A stretch of DNA of 64,000 nt, from NCBI RefSeq assembly GCF_009664365.1, contig NZ_CP044310.1, positions 5,953,501 through 6,017,500 on the forward strand, in the 5' to 3' direction. Positions 1 to 8,860 of this stretch are shown here, in pieces (within the stretch, counting starts at the first letter, position 1; every line of letters begins with the position of its first letter). A program made the translations under genes and the position numbers. The notes beneath the pieces are model-generated. The model did no database searches. It saw nothing but the letters and a program-made list of their open reading frames with translations, and was not told where the DNA came from. This DNA is from Paenibacillus xylanilyticus (GTDB taxonomy: Bacteria; Bacillota; Bacilli; Paenibacillales; Paenibacillaceae).

Positions 1-382
1 AAATCTGGGCAAGGGAGACCAGCGGCAGACCGTTGTCACGGCTCACCAGCAGACTGTCTACCCCCGTGATGCCGACATCGGCTGCGCCGTTCACCACCTG
101 CTGTTCAATGACGATATCCGGGCCACCCGGAATAATCTCTGCATCAATGCCTTCATCTTCAAAAAAACCTTGTTCCTTCGCGGCATAAATTCCGGCGAAC
201 TGGGCCTGCGGAACCCATTTAAGCTGAATTTTCACTTTCGTTAAGGACTGTTCTGCGTCTCCTCCTGAACTTGCAGCAGCAGGTTCGGCAGACGGCTCCG
301 TCTTCGCGGAACATGCGGCCAGCAAGGCAACCGCGAGCATCAGCACAACGACCATCAAACCCGATTTCAACGTTTTGTACAT
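1..382 (-). CDS. ABC transporter substrate-binding lipoprotein, NMT1/THI5-like (3' part outside window)
   Basis: The visible N-terminal 127 residues begin with a basic, hydrophobic signal peptide ending in a lipobox (LLAAC), so this is a lipoprotein on the outer face of the membrane. The mature part (KVKIQLKWVPQAQFAGIYAA, then EQGFFEDEGIDAEI and a GGPDIV segment) is the typical opening of the NMT1/THI5-like and taurine/sulfonate-type binding fold, which captures small organic ligands for import. The ATG at 382 has a GGGGG ribosome site just upstream. It is the last visible gene of an operon with two permeases and an ATPase (463-3003). The ligand cannot be read from the sequence: thiamine pyrimidine precursor, riboflavin-like or sulfonate compounds are all possible. 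The gene continues beyond position 1. Confidence 0.88.
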   Translation of the reverse strand, partial: MYKTLKSGLMVVVLMLAVALLAACSAKTEPSAEPAAASSGGDAEQSLTKVKIQLKWVPQAQFAGIYAAKEQGFFEDEGIDAEIIPGGPDIVIEQQVVNGAADVGITGVDSLLVSRDNGLPLVSLAQI

Positions 383-462
383 ATACAAACAACCCCCTGT
401 TTATATAAGAATTCAATCAGGTACTGCAGCGGATCTGTGGTATTCCCGCACGATGGTGAGGG

Positions 463-1398
463 TTATACGTTAGTGCGCTCACGGTTCCATGGAATGAGCC
501 GCTTCTCCGCCAGTACAACGGCTTCATAGAGCACGATGCCGAGAGCGGCAGCAATGACGATACAAGACCAGGCAAGTGGCATGTTGGCGAGCCGAATCTG
601 ATCCGACAGCAGATATCCAAGACCTTGGGAAGCGATAAAAAATTCACCCACAATGGCACCGATAATACTGGTGGACATGTTGATCTTCAGTCCGGCAAAG
701 AGGGACGGCAAGGCGTGTGGCAAACGCAACTTCAAGAACACCTGCATACGGCTTGCAGCGAGTCCGTCCAGCAATTCACCGTACTGCGGCTGTATGGAAG
801 TAAGCCCTTTGAACAGACTGACTGCCATGGCAGCCATCGTAATGACGGCCACTACGGCAATCCGTGACCAGATGCCGTCCCCAAACCAGTTGTTCATGAT
901 GGGCGCCAGTGCAACAATCGGCACTGCGTTAAGAGCCGACATCACCGCGATCCCTGCCTTGCCGCTGATCGGGAAGAACGAAGCACCTGCGGCTGCGACA
1001 GCCCCCAGAAGGGAACCCAGCAGGAAACCACCCAGCATTTCCGTTCCACTATATAGAGCATATCGGAAGAGCATTTCCGCGTTATCCCGGATGGATGCTG
1101 CAATGGCTGAAGGTACAGGAAGCTGGTAACTTTCCAGTGAGAATAATTGATGAAACAACCGGAACTGCCACATGGCGAGAAAACATAGGCCGGCCAGCCA
1201 GGGGAGCAAATGCAGAACGACCCGTTTACTCCGCGCAGTACCGACTGGCCGTTCCTGTTCTGCTTGTCCCTGCTGCCCCTGAATTTCCGAGTCGGGGACA
1301 GAAGCAGCCATAGCTGAACCGGGCAAAGACGCAGAGCCGGACACAGCAGCTGTTCCATTCTCCTCCCGGCTGCGGTTCACCATTACCCCTTCGCTCAT
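463..1398 (-). CDS. ABC transporter permease (SsuC/ThiX-type)
   Basis: Inner-membrane permease of a binding-protein-dependent importer of the nitrate/sulfonate/taurine/pyrimidine-precursor family. After a polar N-terminal segment of about 60 residues come about six membrane helices and the EAA loop region (DGLAASRMQVFLKLRLPHAL) that docks with the ATPase. I take the ATG at 1398, not the longer in-frame ATG at 1449, because 1398 makes a 4-base ATGA overlap with the stop of the upstream permease and has a GGGAGGG site at good spacing. That gives 311 residues. The long polar N-terminus before the first helix is unusual. It sits between the other permease and the lipoprotein, so the complex probably uses a heterodimeric permease pair. 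Confidence 0.88.
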   Translation of the reverse strand: MSEGVMVNRSREENGTAAVSGSASLPGSAMAASVPDSEIQGQQGQAEQERPVGTARSKRVVLHLLPWLAGLCFLAMWQFRLFHQLFSLESYQLPVPSAIAASIRDNAEMLFRYALYSGTEMLGGFLLGSLLGAVAAAGASFFPISGKAGIAVMSALNAVPIVALAPIMNNWFGDGIWSRIAVVAVITMAAMAVSLFKGLTSIQPQYGELLDGLAASRMQVFLKLRLPHALPSLFAGLKINMSTSIIGAIVGEFFIASQGLGYLLSDQIRLANMPLAWSCIVIAAALGIVLYEAVVLAEKRLIPWNRERTNV

Positions 1399-2228
1399 AC
1401 CGCGTTCCCTCCCTTCGCTCTGAATTCGGGCTGCCAAGGCGTTAACCACCGTTCGGCCAGGCTGATGACCAGATACGAGATTAGACCAATGCCGATGCTA
1501 AGCATAATCGTAGCCCAGAACATGCCGACTTGAGCACTGCCATAATACAAGGAACTGACCATCAGGACACCGAGTCCATCGGGTGCACCCATCAGTTCAA
1601 CGACGATGGAAGAAGTGACCGCTAGCGGGGCAGCGATTTTCATGCCGGAGAACAGTCCTGGCAGAGCTGAAGGCAGCAGGCATTTGATATATCTGGCCGT
1701 CAGCGAGGCTCCGCACGAACGCATCAGCTCCAGATGCTCCGGTGCGGCGCTCTTTAACCCTTTTAGCGTGTGAATGACAATGGGGAAAAATGTAACATAA
1801 GCCGCCATGACGATCCTGGCCCACTCGGCATGATGAATAATGCCGTATACAATCGGTGCGAGACCGATAATTGGGATCATCTGCGAGGAGATAACATAGG
1901 GAGACAATGTCCGTTCCAGCCAGACGGCCGCACTCATTAGAAGCGCCAGCATCAGCCCCAGTACTGCTCCTCCCGCGAATCCAATCGCTGCATTGCCAAA
2001 CGTCACTGCCCCCTGCTCAGCGAGAGTGCCCGAGTAGCGAACCAGTGCGGCGAGAACATCATGAAGGTAAGGCAGGCGAGATGCAGCCTGCTGCGGTGAC
2101 ATCCACATGTGGAGAATCCAAGCTATACCCTCCCACAGCAGCAATAGCGATAAAATCCAGATCACGATCCAGGATCGGTAATCCAGTTTAAGTGAGCGCA
2201 GGGACATGGCCCGGATCACGCTCCTCAT
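1395..2228 (-). CDS. ABC transporter permease (second subunit)
   Basis: Second integral membrane subunit of the same importer, 277 residues with about six hydrophobic helices and an EAA-like loop (LMRSCGASLTARYIKCLLPSAL). Its start lies inside the 3' end of the ATPase gene (about 40 bases overlap) and its end overlaps the next permease by ATGA, so translation of the three genes is coupled. The start is uncertain: the ATG at 2228 lacks a clear site, while the ATG at 2207 has a GAGGAG about 13 bases upstream. Two different permeases with one ATPase and one NMT1-type lipoprotein is a known arrangement for importers of vitamin precursors, but the substrate is not shown here. Confidence 0.87.
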   Translation of the reverse strand: MRSVIRAMSLRSLKLDYRSWIVIWILSLLLLWEGIAWILHMWMSPQQAASRLPYLHDVLAALVRYSGTLAEQGAVTFGNAAIGFAGGAVLGLMLALLMSAAVWLERTLSPYVISSQMIPIIGLAPIVYGIIHHAEWARIVMAAYVTFFPIVIHTLKGLKSAAPEHLELMRSCGASLTARYIKCLLPSALPGLFSGMKIAAPLAVTSSIVVELMGAPDGLGVLMVSSLYYGSAQVGMFWATIMLSIGIGLISYLVISLAERWLTPWQPEFRAKGGNAV

Positions 2229-3003
2229 GAAAACAATTGCGAATGGTCGTCAGCATGTGGTAGAAGTCTTCGGTCTCTCTCAGTTCATTGGTTCGATCCA
2301 AAGGCAGCGCCACAGAGTGAATGGAATGTACTTGCCCGGGATGTGCCGAGAGGACAATAATGCGATCTGACAGGAATACGGCTTCGGGGATACTATGCGT
2401 GACAAAGAGGAAGGTTTTGCCCGTGAACCGCTTGATCTCAAGCAGTTCCAGTTGAAGCTTCTCTTTCGTGAATTCATCCAGCGCAGAGAACGGCTCATCC
2501 ATCAACAGCAGCGGCGGATCCAACGAGAGCGCACGGGCAATGGATACCCGCTGCTGCATGCCTCCACTGAGCTGCCAGGGATAGTGGTCAGCAAATCGCG
2601 TGAGCCCGACCATCTCAAGCAGTTCACTACTGATGCGGCGGCATTCTTTTTTGCTTGTGCCCAGGATCTCCAGCGGCAGCTCTACATTGTGACGTACCGT
2701 GCGCCAATCAAACAGGGCTGGCGTCTGGAATACGATACCGAATTGTCGCTGCAGGCGCGCCTTTTCAGGTTCCGAACCTGCAATGCGGACGCTGCCCGAA
2801 GTCGGCTGCAGCAGATCGGCGATGATCCTGAGCAATGTCGACTTGCCGCAGCCTGAGGGACCAAGCAGCGAGACGAATTCATTGGATTGGATATGGAACG
2901 ACACATCAGACAGTGCGGTGACCTGTTTGGTTCCAGTACCAAAAACGACGGATACATGATCAATTTCAATGTGGCGATTTTCGGGGACGTTCATGGATGA
3001 CAT
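2188..3003 (-). CDS. ABC transporter ATP-binding protein (SsuB/TauB/ThiZ-type)
   Basis: Cytoplasmic ATPase that powers the importer encoded by the following genes. Walker A GPSGCGKST, Q-loop (FGIVFQTPAL), signature LSGGMQQR, Walker B LLLMDEPF and the switch histidine (FVTHSIPEA) are all intact. Length is normal for the nitrate/sulfonate/taurine family. Three ATGs lie near the 5' end (3009, 3003, 2994). The AAGGAG centred near 3014 is 7 bases from the ATG at 3003 but only 1 base from the one at 3009, so 3003 is chosen (271 residues). It is first in a four-gene operon. No TPP, cobalamin or other known riboswitch pattern was found in the leader, but two palindromes lie about 165-200 bases upstream. 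Confidence 0.92.
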   Translation of the reverse strand: MSSMNVPENRHIEIDHVSVVFGTGTKQVTALSDVSFHIQSNEFVSLLGPSGCGKSTLLRIIADLLQPTSGSVRIAGSEPEKARLQRQFGIVFQTPALFDWRTVRHNVELPLEILGTSKKECRRISSELLEMVGLTRFADHYPWQLSGGMQQRVSIARALSLDPPLLLMDEPFSALDEFTKEKLQLELLEIKRFTGKTFLFVTHSIPEAVFLSDRIIVLSAHPGQVHSIHSVALPLDRTNELRETEDFYHMLTTIRNCFHEERDPGHVPALT

Positions 3004-3167
3004 AGGCATTCTCCTTTTCGCGGGGGAAGTTAGGTTTCATTTCACACCAAGGCCGAATGGAAGGTTTGCGTTCACGAACGTAACAGGTTTTTCTGGTTAG
3101 GTAATACTATAAATCATTGGGCGGAGATTACATTATACAGACTGTTTTGAGTATGGGCCTGTTCATG

Positions 3168-3199
3168 TTACACAGTGTAAAATGAGAAAAATTCTCATT
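3168..3199. promoter_or_regulatory. Two adjacent palindromes upstream of the ABC importer
   Basis: TTACACAGTGTAA (3168-3180, 6-base arms around one base) is directly followed by AATGAGAAAAATTCTCATT (3181-3199, 8-base arms around three bases). The second resembles a Fur-family 7-1-7 box with a few mismatches. The pair lies about 165-200 bases before the importer ATPase and about 385 bases before the chemoreceptor, in a 578-base gene-free stretch (3004-3581). They are probable protein-binding sites; the regulators are unknown. Confidence 0.45.
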
Positions 3200-3337
3200 C
3201 GGAACGATGTCAGCCCATGGATGGTTTATCTGACACCACGTTATTCGATATGCATATATTGCCTGTATTTCAAAGTTCAATATAGCCGGCTAATTCGTGC
3301 ATGTATATCGAACTGGGTACGGATTCCAGTACAATAA

Positions 3338-3354
3338 GACCTATAATATAGGTC
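3338..3354. promoter_or_regulatory. 17-base perfect palindrome containing a TATAAT
   Basis: GACCTATA-A-TATAGGTC is a perfect inverted repeat with 8-base arms around a single A, and it contains a TATAAT hexamer. It lies 227 bases upstream of the chemoreceptor start. It could be an operator overlapping a -10 box. No -35 box is obvious. Confidence 0.35.
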
Positions 3355-3581
3355 CTTCGCATGCCTGTCCTTCTTAAAAAGCGCATGTTTCTTTGTATTT
3401 ATTGAATAAATATTCGGAAAATTTGACATATACCCTCGTATTCTTGTCGTTTTTCTTGTATAACGTTTTATATGGAAAAGATAGGAATGCCCTACTTTTA
3501 GAAATGACAGAATCCATATCGTTTATCAGGAAAGGGCTTTGGTAAATAAGGCTTTCAACTTCAAAGATCGGAGTGGTCTGT

Positions 3582-5804
3582 ATGTTTGATTGGCTTGGCT
3601 GGAAAAAAGGGTGGCCGTTATGGCGGTCGTACCGGTTGAACGCACATATCAAGAATGATGTGGAGCAGATTTTTGAAGGAATTGCCGAAACCAGGCGGCA
3701 GCTTTTACTGGATTGGGCAAACGAACAGTGGCGTCATATGGATCAATTCGTGCATCAGATCCAGTCAGCGGGACTTCTGGACACAGCACAGATCGTACAA
3801 AATAGCAGCAAATGGGATGCATGCTTCAAAGCAGCGTACATCCGGGCAGCAGATAGCACAGAGATTTTTATGTTGGACGAACAGAATCAGGTTGTATTTT
3901 CTACATATAAAAAACATATTGGACAGATCTATGAAGTTAACGAAGCTTCCATTGGACCAGGCTTGAAATATACCAGAGCAGATGCGGCCGGGAAAAGATG
4001 TCTCTATGGTCCCTATTCGGACCCAGTGACCTTGGAGATCGGGCCTCGCTCCTCCTCTTTTCACGATGATGTCACGCTCATGTTCATTGAACCCATGCTG
4101 CAGGAAGGACGCTACATCGGTTCACTGTGCTGCCGAATCCCCAATGATGTGCTCGGGGACTTGATCCAACGGGAGTCCGGACATGTCTATCCCGATTCGG
4201 GAGATAATTATCTCTTCATGGCCGAGTCGAAACTGCGCCCGCATCTGCAGCCAGGAACTGCTCTGTCTCGCAGCCGATTTGAGGATCATACATTTACACA
4301 TGGCGAAAATCTCAAGGATGGTGTCACCACCAATTGGGGGATTGTATCCGTCAAAGAGCATACCGAACTGGAGTTGATGTTCACCGACCCTTCCACTGGG
4401 GAGCTGCATCCCGGCGTTGCTAATACCATTCGTAACGGGTCAAATCTGTTTGCAGCCTATCCAGGCTATTCCGATTACCGTCACATCTCGGTTATTGGCA
4501 AAGGCATCACCTTCCAGCTTCCCCACTGTCCCGATCGATGGGGCATGATGTGCGAAGGTGATCTGGAGGAAGTATACCGGGTACGCAGTATCGGCTGGCG
4601 TCAGTTCAAGCTGCACAGCCTGTTTATCGGTTTATCAGGCATTGGGGGAGCTGCCCTCGTATATGCCTTATCAGGAAGTGCATGGAGTGCAGCAGCTCTG
4701 GCGGCGTTTAATATCATTCTGGGTTTGGTCACAGCAGATCAGCTGCAGCGGAGACATCATCAACGTGTGCACGAGGACTTGCGGCGCATCAGCCGGTTTA
4801 TACGGATTAACGCGGAGGGTCAGGGCGATCTGACCCAGCGGCTCGATACATCCGCTTTTGCACAGGATGAATCCGGTGAACTTGCAAAATGGATTAATAA
4901 CATGATTGACTCGCTCGAGGGCATCATGCTCAAGGTTCAGGTTGCCACCGTGGATGTAATGAACAACCAGTATCAGATGCGCACTTCCACCGAAACGACC
5001 CAAGTTACGACCGAACGTGTCAATCATAAGATCGGATCCATGATCCACGGCATACGTGAACAGCTGGAGGATCTCGATCAAGCCAAGCTGGCTGCCGATC
5101 ATATGCGTCTTACCCTGCAGCAGCTGGAGGCCTCGGCCACAGAACAGATTGATGTTGCTCGTCAGGAAGTGGAGCGCATTGGCGGCAAAATGACGCAGAT
5201 CTCGGGCACCGTCAAGGATACCAACCGTACAATTCTTTCCTTTATGGAGACCATGCAGGACATTTACCGTGCACTGGCAGCCATTGATGAGATATCCGCT
5301 CAAACGAACCTGCTTGCGCTGAATGCATCCATTGAAGCAGCACGTGTCGGAGAACATGGCCGCGGTTTCGCTGTCGTTGCCGGGGAGATTCGCAAGCTGG
5401 CCGAGCTGTCCCGTTCCTCTACCGAGGACATCCATCAGATTCTGAACAATATCACTACCGCAGCCGATACCGCTGCCCGCTCCATTCATGAGGGAGATCA
5501 GGTACTGGCTGAAGGCAGCACACTGGTTCAAGCAGCTGCACAACTGCTGCAAAGTGCGTCTGCCGAAGATTCGCAAAGGACACAGGTCGTGGATCAGGTC
5601 GTTAGACTTATGGAAAATATCGCTGCCATCAGTCATAAAAACCGCTCCACGTCCGCAGAGGTGGAGACCGAGATGATGGCACTGCTCAGTGACATGATGC
5701 ATGTTCAACAGTCTTCGCATAATGTGGAAGCCATCACGGTATTTCTGCAGCAAATCGTGGGTCAATTCCAGCTGACTCATCCCGAAAAAATTGCTGCCAC
5801 CTGA
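3582..5804 (+). CDS. Methyl-accepting chemotaxis protein without an N-terminal membrane anchor
   Basis: Chemoreceptor of 740 residues that would pass a ligand signal to CheA/CheW. The C-terminal signalling domain is clear: the hairpin tip with EISAQTNLLALNASIEAARV and the following GFAVVAGEIRKLA lies near residues 570-606, flanked by long coiled coils with methylation-type Gln/Glu pairs. The N-terminal ~340 residues look like a PAS/Cache-type sensor (YGPYSDPV, then a GYSDYRHISVIGKG segment). Two adjacent membrane helices are seen only after it, near 345-383, followed by a HAMP-like region. There is no signal peptide or first helix, so the sensor should be cytoplasmic. The ATG at 3582 (GGAG 8 bases upstream) is preferred to the in-frame GTG at 3573. 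It stands alone, without chemotaxis kinase genes nearby. Confidence 0.9.
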   Translation: MFDWLGWKKGWPLWRSYRLNAHIKNDVEQIFEGIAETRRQLLLDWANEQWRHMDQFVHQIQSAGLLDTAQIVQNSSKWDACFKAAYIRAADSTEIFMLDEQNQVVFSTYKKHIGQIYEVNEASIGPGLKYTRADAAGKRCLYGPYSDPVTLEIGPRSSSFHDDVTLMFIEPMLQEGRYIGSLCCRIPNDVLGDLIQRESGHVYPDSGDNYLFMAESKLRPHLQPGTALSRSRFEDHTFTHGENLKDGVTTNWGIVSVKEHTELELMFTDPSTGELHPGVANTIRNGSNLFAAYPGYSDYRHISVIGKGITFQLPHCPDRWGMMCEGDLEEVYRVRSIGWRQFKLHSLFIGLSGIGGAALVYALSGSAWSAAALAAFNIILGLVTADQLQRRHHQRVHEDLRRISRFIRINAEGQGDLTQRLDTSAFAQDESGELAKWINNMIDSLEGIMLKVQVATVDVMNNQYQMRTSTETTQVTTERVNHKIGSMIHGIREQLEDLDQAKLAADHMRLTLQQLEASATEQIDVARQEVERIGGKMTQISGTVKDTNRTILSFMETMQDIYRALAAIDEISAQTNLLALNASIEAARVGEHGRGFAVVAGEIRKLAELSRSSTEDIHQILNNITTAADTAARSIHEGDQVLAEGSTLVQAAAQLLQSASAEDSQRTQVVDQVVRLMENIAAISHKNRSTSAEVETEMMALLSDMMHVQQSSHNVEAITVFLQQIVGQFQLTHPEKIAAT

Positions 5805-5931
5805 CGTTATCGTTGACGTGGATTGGAGAAATAGCTAAAATTTGATGCAACTGTTCTTTTGAATTTCGACATTGTCGTATCGTTCATTTTATAGAAGCTT
5901 TCCAATCTGAATCAATGAAAGGGTGGTCTGC

Positions 5932-6933
5932 ATGGAAATGCTCCAGGATTCGTTTGGCAGGATCCATGACTACATCCGTATTTCCGTTACGGACCGCTGT
6001 AATTTGCGTTGTGTGTACTGCATGCCAGCCGAAGGCATGGAGTTCGCCCCGCATGATGAAATTATGAGCTACGAGGAAATCACCCAGGTGCTCAAGGTGC
6101 TCGCCCCGATGGGCATGCGCAAAGTTCGCCTGACTGGCGGTGAACCTCTGGTACGCAAGGATCTGCATAAACTTGTTGGCATGATCTCGGCCATCGACGG
6201 GATTGAGGATATTGCGCTGACAACCAATGCGCTCCTGCTGGATAAACAGGCCCAGGCACTGAAAGACGCTGGGTTAAACCGGATTAATATCAGTCTCGAT
6301 TCCCTTCATGCGGACCGATTCTCCATGATTACCCGCGGAGGAGACGTCAACAAAGTGCTCAAGGGAATTGAAGCTGCAACGGCTGCCGGACTTGCGCCAA
6401 TCAAGCTGAATGTGGTTCTGATGAAAGGCATCAATGATGACGAAATCAAGGATTTCATAGCGATGACGATCGATCAACCGCTGCATGTGCGTTTTATCGA
6501 ATACATGCCAATCGGACATGCTTCGGATTCATGGCGCAAATCGTATCTCCCGCTGGAAACCGTCACCGATGTATGTGCGGAAGCCGGCTGGACCGTAGAG
6601 AGCACATCCGGACCGGCAGGCAATGGTCCTTCCCGCAACATGAAGATTGCTGGTTCACAGGGAACCTTCGGACTGATTCACCCGGTTAGCGATCACTTCT
6701 GTGATAATTGCAACCGGCTGCGCCTGACGGCAGACGGACACATCAAGGCCTGTCTGTACTGGTCGGATGAGTACAATGTTCGCCGCTATGTTGATGATCC
6801 GGATGCAATGGCTGCCCTCTTCCTCAAGGCACTTGGCACGAAGCCAAAGAACCATGAAATGGCACTGGCGCTTGAGCAAAAAATGCAAAGCCATACCCCA
6901 ACCGTACGGCGCATGTCCCAGATCGGCGGGTAG
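5932..6933 (+). CDS. moaA: GTP 3',8-cyclase MoaA (molybdenum cofactor synthesis)
   Basis: Radical SAM enzyme that converts GTP to 3',8-cyclo-GTP, the first step of molybdopterin synthesis. The N-terminal CxxxCxxC cluster motif is CNLRCVYC (Cys23, 27, 30). The C-terminal GTP-binding cluster ligands are seen in CDNCNRLRLTADGHIKAC (about Cys257, 260, 274), and the protein ends in the conserved Gly-Gly (SQIGG) needed for activity. At 333 residues it has normal family length. The ATG at 5932 follows GAAAGGGTGG; the GTG at 5923 lies inside that site. No other moa/moe genes are adjacent, but mobA is 4 kb away and a molybdopterin oxidoreductase lies at 30 kb. A terminator follows at 7035. Confidence 0.96.
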   Translation: MEMLQDSFGRIHDYIRISVTDRCNLRCVYCMPAEGMEFAPHDEIMSYEEITQVLKVLAPMGMRKVRLTGGEPLVRKDLHKLVGMISAIDGIEDIALTTNALLLDKQAQALKDAGLNRINISLDSLHADRFSMITRGGDVNKVLKGIEAATAAGLAPIKLNVVLMKGINDDEIKDFIAMTIDQPLHVRFIEYMPIGHASDSWRKSYLPLETVTDVCAEAGWTVESTSGPAGNGPSRNMKIAGSQGTFGLIHPVSDHFCDNCNRLRLTADGHIKACLYWSDEYNVRRYVDDPDAMAALFLKALGTKPKNHEMALALEQKMQSHTPTVRRMSQIGG

Positions 6934-7253
6934 GTCTTCTTTTGAACCGTATAATCGGTTCGAACAAATGAAGGAATTCTGTGAATGGTAAGTGAGCTCA
7001 ACCAACGTTGTGCTACCAATACTAGCTTGTTATGAAGCTGCGAAGGAGATATCCTTTGCGGCTTTTTTTCATGAAATCCTAAGACGATGACTCTATAAAA
7101 TAGGACTTCCTTTTTCCTTTCTGCTACTGAAATTGTTACAATAAGAAAAACTGAATATATATTTCTCTCTAGGTCTTCATAATCTCATTGATCTGGACGA
7201 TGTATAGTCAAAGAAAAAATCAAACAAATATACCGCACTTAGGAGCTGACTGG
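6934..7253. other. Gene-free stretch between moaA and the soluble chemoreceptor
   Basis: It holds the moaA terminator (7035-7069) and, after it, AT-rich sequence that probably carries the promoter of the next gene. No credible gene was seen here; reading frames in it lack start signals or overlap the terminator. Confidence 0.5.
7035..7069 (+). terminator. Rho-independent terminator after moaA
   Basis: A 13-base stem (7035-7047 with 7052-7064, two G-U pairs) around a GATA loop, running into seven T residues. Confidence 0.85.
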
Positions 7254-8090
7254 ATGAACATTGTTGAAGCCATGGTCGCAGCAAGTCCATATTTCAAAAT
7301 CATGCTTAAGGGACAAAATCTGATGATTGCTGTAACCGACACCGAGAAATTCTGGTATTATGCACCAAGTGAAGATCTTGACCTCGGCATTAAGGCAGGT
7401 GACCCCATTTCACTTGAGGATCCGACATTACGCCGTGCCCTCATTAACGGTGAGACTTCTGCCAATCATATTGAAGCACAGCATTACGGAACAGCCCTTA
7501 ATTCCACAGCTACGCCTCTGCGCGATGAAGCGGGAAACATTGTGGGTACCCTGGCCATTGGTTTCTCCCTCAAAAATGAAGAGCAGCTTGGACATTTCAC
7601 CGAATTAATCAGCAGCATTAGCGGCAGGCTGACAGACATGGTCCAAACTGTAGCGGCCCAATCCGAAGAGCTGACTGCCTCCTCTTCGCAAATTCTGGAC
7701 AATACCAAGGTCGCCGTTCAAAATGCAGCGGAAGTTAATAAAGTGGCCTCATTTATCCGGGAAGTCTCTGAACAAACCAATTTACTCGGCCTCAACGCGG
7801 CTATTGAAGCGGCACGAGCGGGTGAAGCGGGCGCAGGGTTCGGTGTAGTGGCCTCCGAAGTGCGCAAGCTGTCCACCGGAACGAAGGAAGCTACCGTGAA
7901 TATCGAACGGTCCCTTCATGACGTTCAGCATTCCATCCGTCAGATGGAGCAGGAGATCGCATCCATCTCCCAGTCCAGCACGCAGCAGGCTGAACTCGTC
8001 ACGGAATTTAGCGAGGTTATTGACCAGTTGAACAATGTGAGTGAGGAACTGAAGTCCTTTATTCAATCCATGATTCTGAAGACAGAATAA
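7254..8090 (+). CDS. Soluble methyl-accepting chemotaxis protein (YfmS-like)
   Basis: Cytoplasmic chemoreceptor of 278 residues with no membrane helix. The first ~125 residues form a small PAS/Cache-like sensor (FKIMLKGQNLMIAVTDTEKF, then TATPLRDEAGNIVGTLAIGF). The rest is a short signalling hairpin with the conserved tip EQTNLLGLNAAIEAARAGE and FGVVASEVRKLS. Size and layout match B. subtilis YfmS. The ATG at 7254 is chosen because AGGAG lies 8 bases upstream; the in-frame ATG at 7188 has no site. It is a single gene between two terminators. The ligand is unknown. Because the helical arms are short, it could work in the cytoplasm with CheW/CheA or modulate another receptor. Confidence 0.88.
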   Translation: MNIVEAMVAASPYFKIMLKGQNLMIAVTDTEKFWYYAPSEDLDLGIKAGDPISLEDPTLRRALINGETSANHIEAQHYGTALNSTATPLRDEAGNIVGTLAIGFSLKNEEQLGHFTELISSISGRLTDMVQTVAAQSEELTASSSQILDNTKVAVQNAAEVNKVASFIREVSEQTNLLGLNAAIEAARAGEAGAGFGVVASEVRKLSTGTKEATVNIERSLHDVQHSIRQMEQEIASISQSSTQQAELVTEFSEVIDQLNNVSEELKSFIQSMILKTE

Positions 8091-8150
8091 CGATACACAA
8101 GCATGACCGGATGTTACGACTGGCTGCAGCTCAGCTTGTAACACAATGTA

Positions 8151-8177
8151 CCCCGCACGAGACCGTGCGGGGTTTTT
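8151..8177 (+). terminator. Terminator after the soluble chemoreceptor
   Basis: A perfect 9-base GC-rich stem (CCCCGCACG with CGTGCGGGG) around a 4-base loop, followed by five T residues. Confidence 0.9.
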
Positions 8178-8199
8178 CTAAGCAAAAATTCCCGGAACA

Positions 8200-8808
8200 T
8201 TACATACGAATTAGTTTCCACAGCATCATGGCCGCCATCACGATCATCACCACTGCCGATAACCGGTTGAAGACCCGACTGATCCGTCCAGTGGTATCTG
8301 TTCTGCCCATCCACCTTCCAGCACTTGCGAGTCCAAGGAACCATACCCACGAAACTGCCGCTGCCGTGATGGCAAAAGCAATCCGGTCCATCCCTTCATA
8401 CTCAAGTGAGCTGGTGCCAATGACAGCTACCGTATCCAGCAGTGCATGCGGATTAAGCAGGGATACGGAAGCGGCGAAGGCAATCTGCCGTCCTGCACCC
8501 ATCGCGGATGCTGACCCACTCACGGTTCCGGATGACTTCCATATGCTCCATGCCATATACAGCAGAAACGCACTGCCGCCTGCATACAGCACACCGGAGA
8601 GCAGAGGCCACTGCAGCAAAATGAGGGACACTCCTCCGACCGCAGCTCCAATCAATAATGTATCGCTAATACCAGCAGTCACTACTGCCGGAAGTGCACG
8701 CAGTAAACTTCGCTGGCTCATCCCCTGGTTAAAAATAAACACGTTCTGCACGCCAAGTGGCAGGATCAGACCAAACGCCAGTACCACGGCGTGAATAATT
8801 ACACTCAT
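8200..8808 (-). CDS. LysE/ArgO-family amino acid exporter
   Basis: Small inner-membrane protein of 202 residues with about six helices. The N-terminus (AFGLILPLGVQNVFIFNQG) matches the LysE family, which exports basic or other amino acids, and a second conserved part (LLNPHALLDTVAVIGTSS) supports it. The ATG at 8808 is preceded by GGGGGATG. It is divergent from a MocR-type regulator, with a 179-base intergenic region carrying repeated motifs. Such regulators commonly control the adjacent transporter, so control by the regulator at 8988 is likely. The exported substrate is not shown. Confidence 0.9.
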   Translation of the reverse strand: MSVIIHAVVLAFGLILPLGVQNVFIFNQGMSQRSLLRALPAVVTAGISDTLLIGAAVGGVSLILLQWPLLSGVLYAGGSAFLLYMAWSIWKSSGTVSGSASAMGAGRQIAFAASVSLLNPHALLDTVAVIGTSSLEYEGMDRIAFAITAAAVSWVWFLGLASAGRWMGRTDTTGRISRVFNRLSAVVMIVMAAMMLWKLIRM

Positions 8809-8860
8809 TGTTCATCCCCCTTGTATATGTCTCTATAGTAGAGGGGATGACTTTCCGTGT

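Noticed and set aside
3004..3581. Possible TPP or other vitamin riboswitch before the ABC importer
   Set aside because: The conserved thi-box pattern and other known riboswitch cores were looked for and not found; only palindromes are present.
4671..5780. 369-codon open frame on the minus strand
   Set aside because: Antisense shadow of the chemoreceptor signalling domain.
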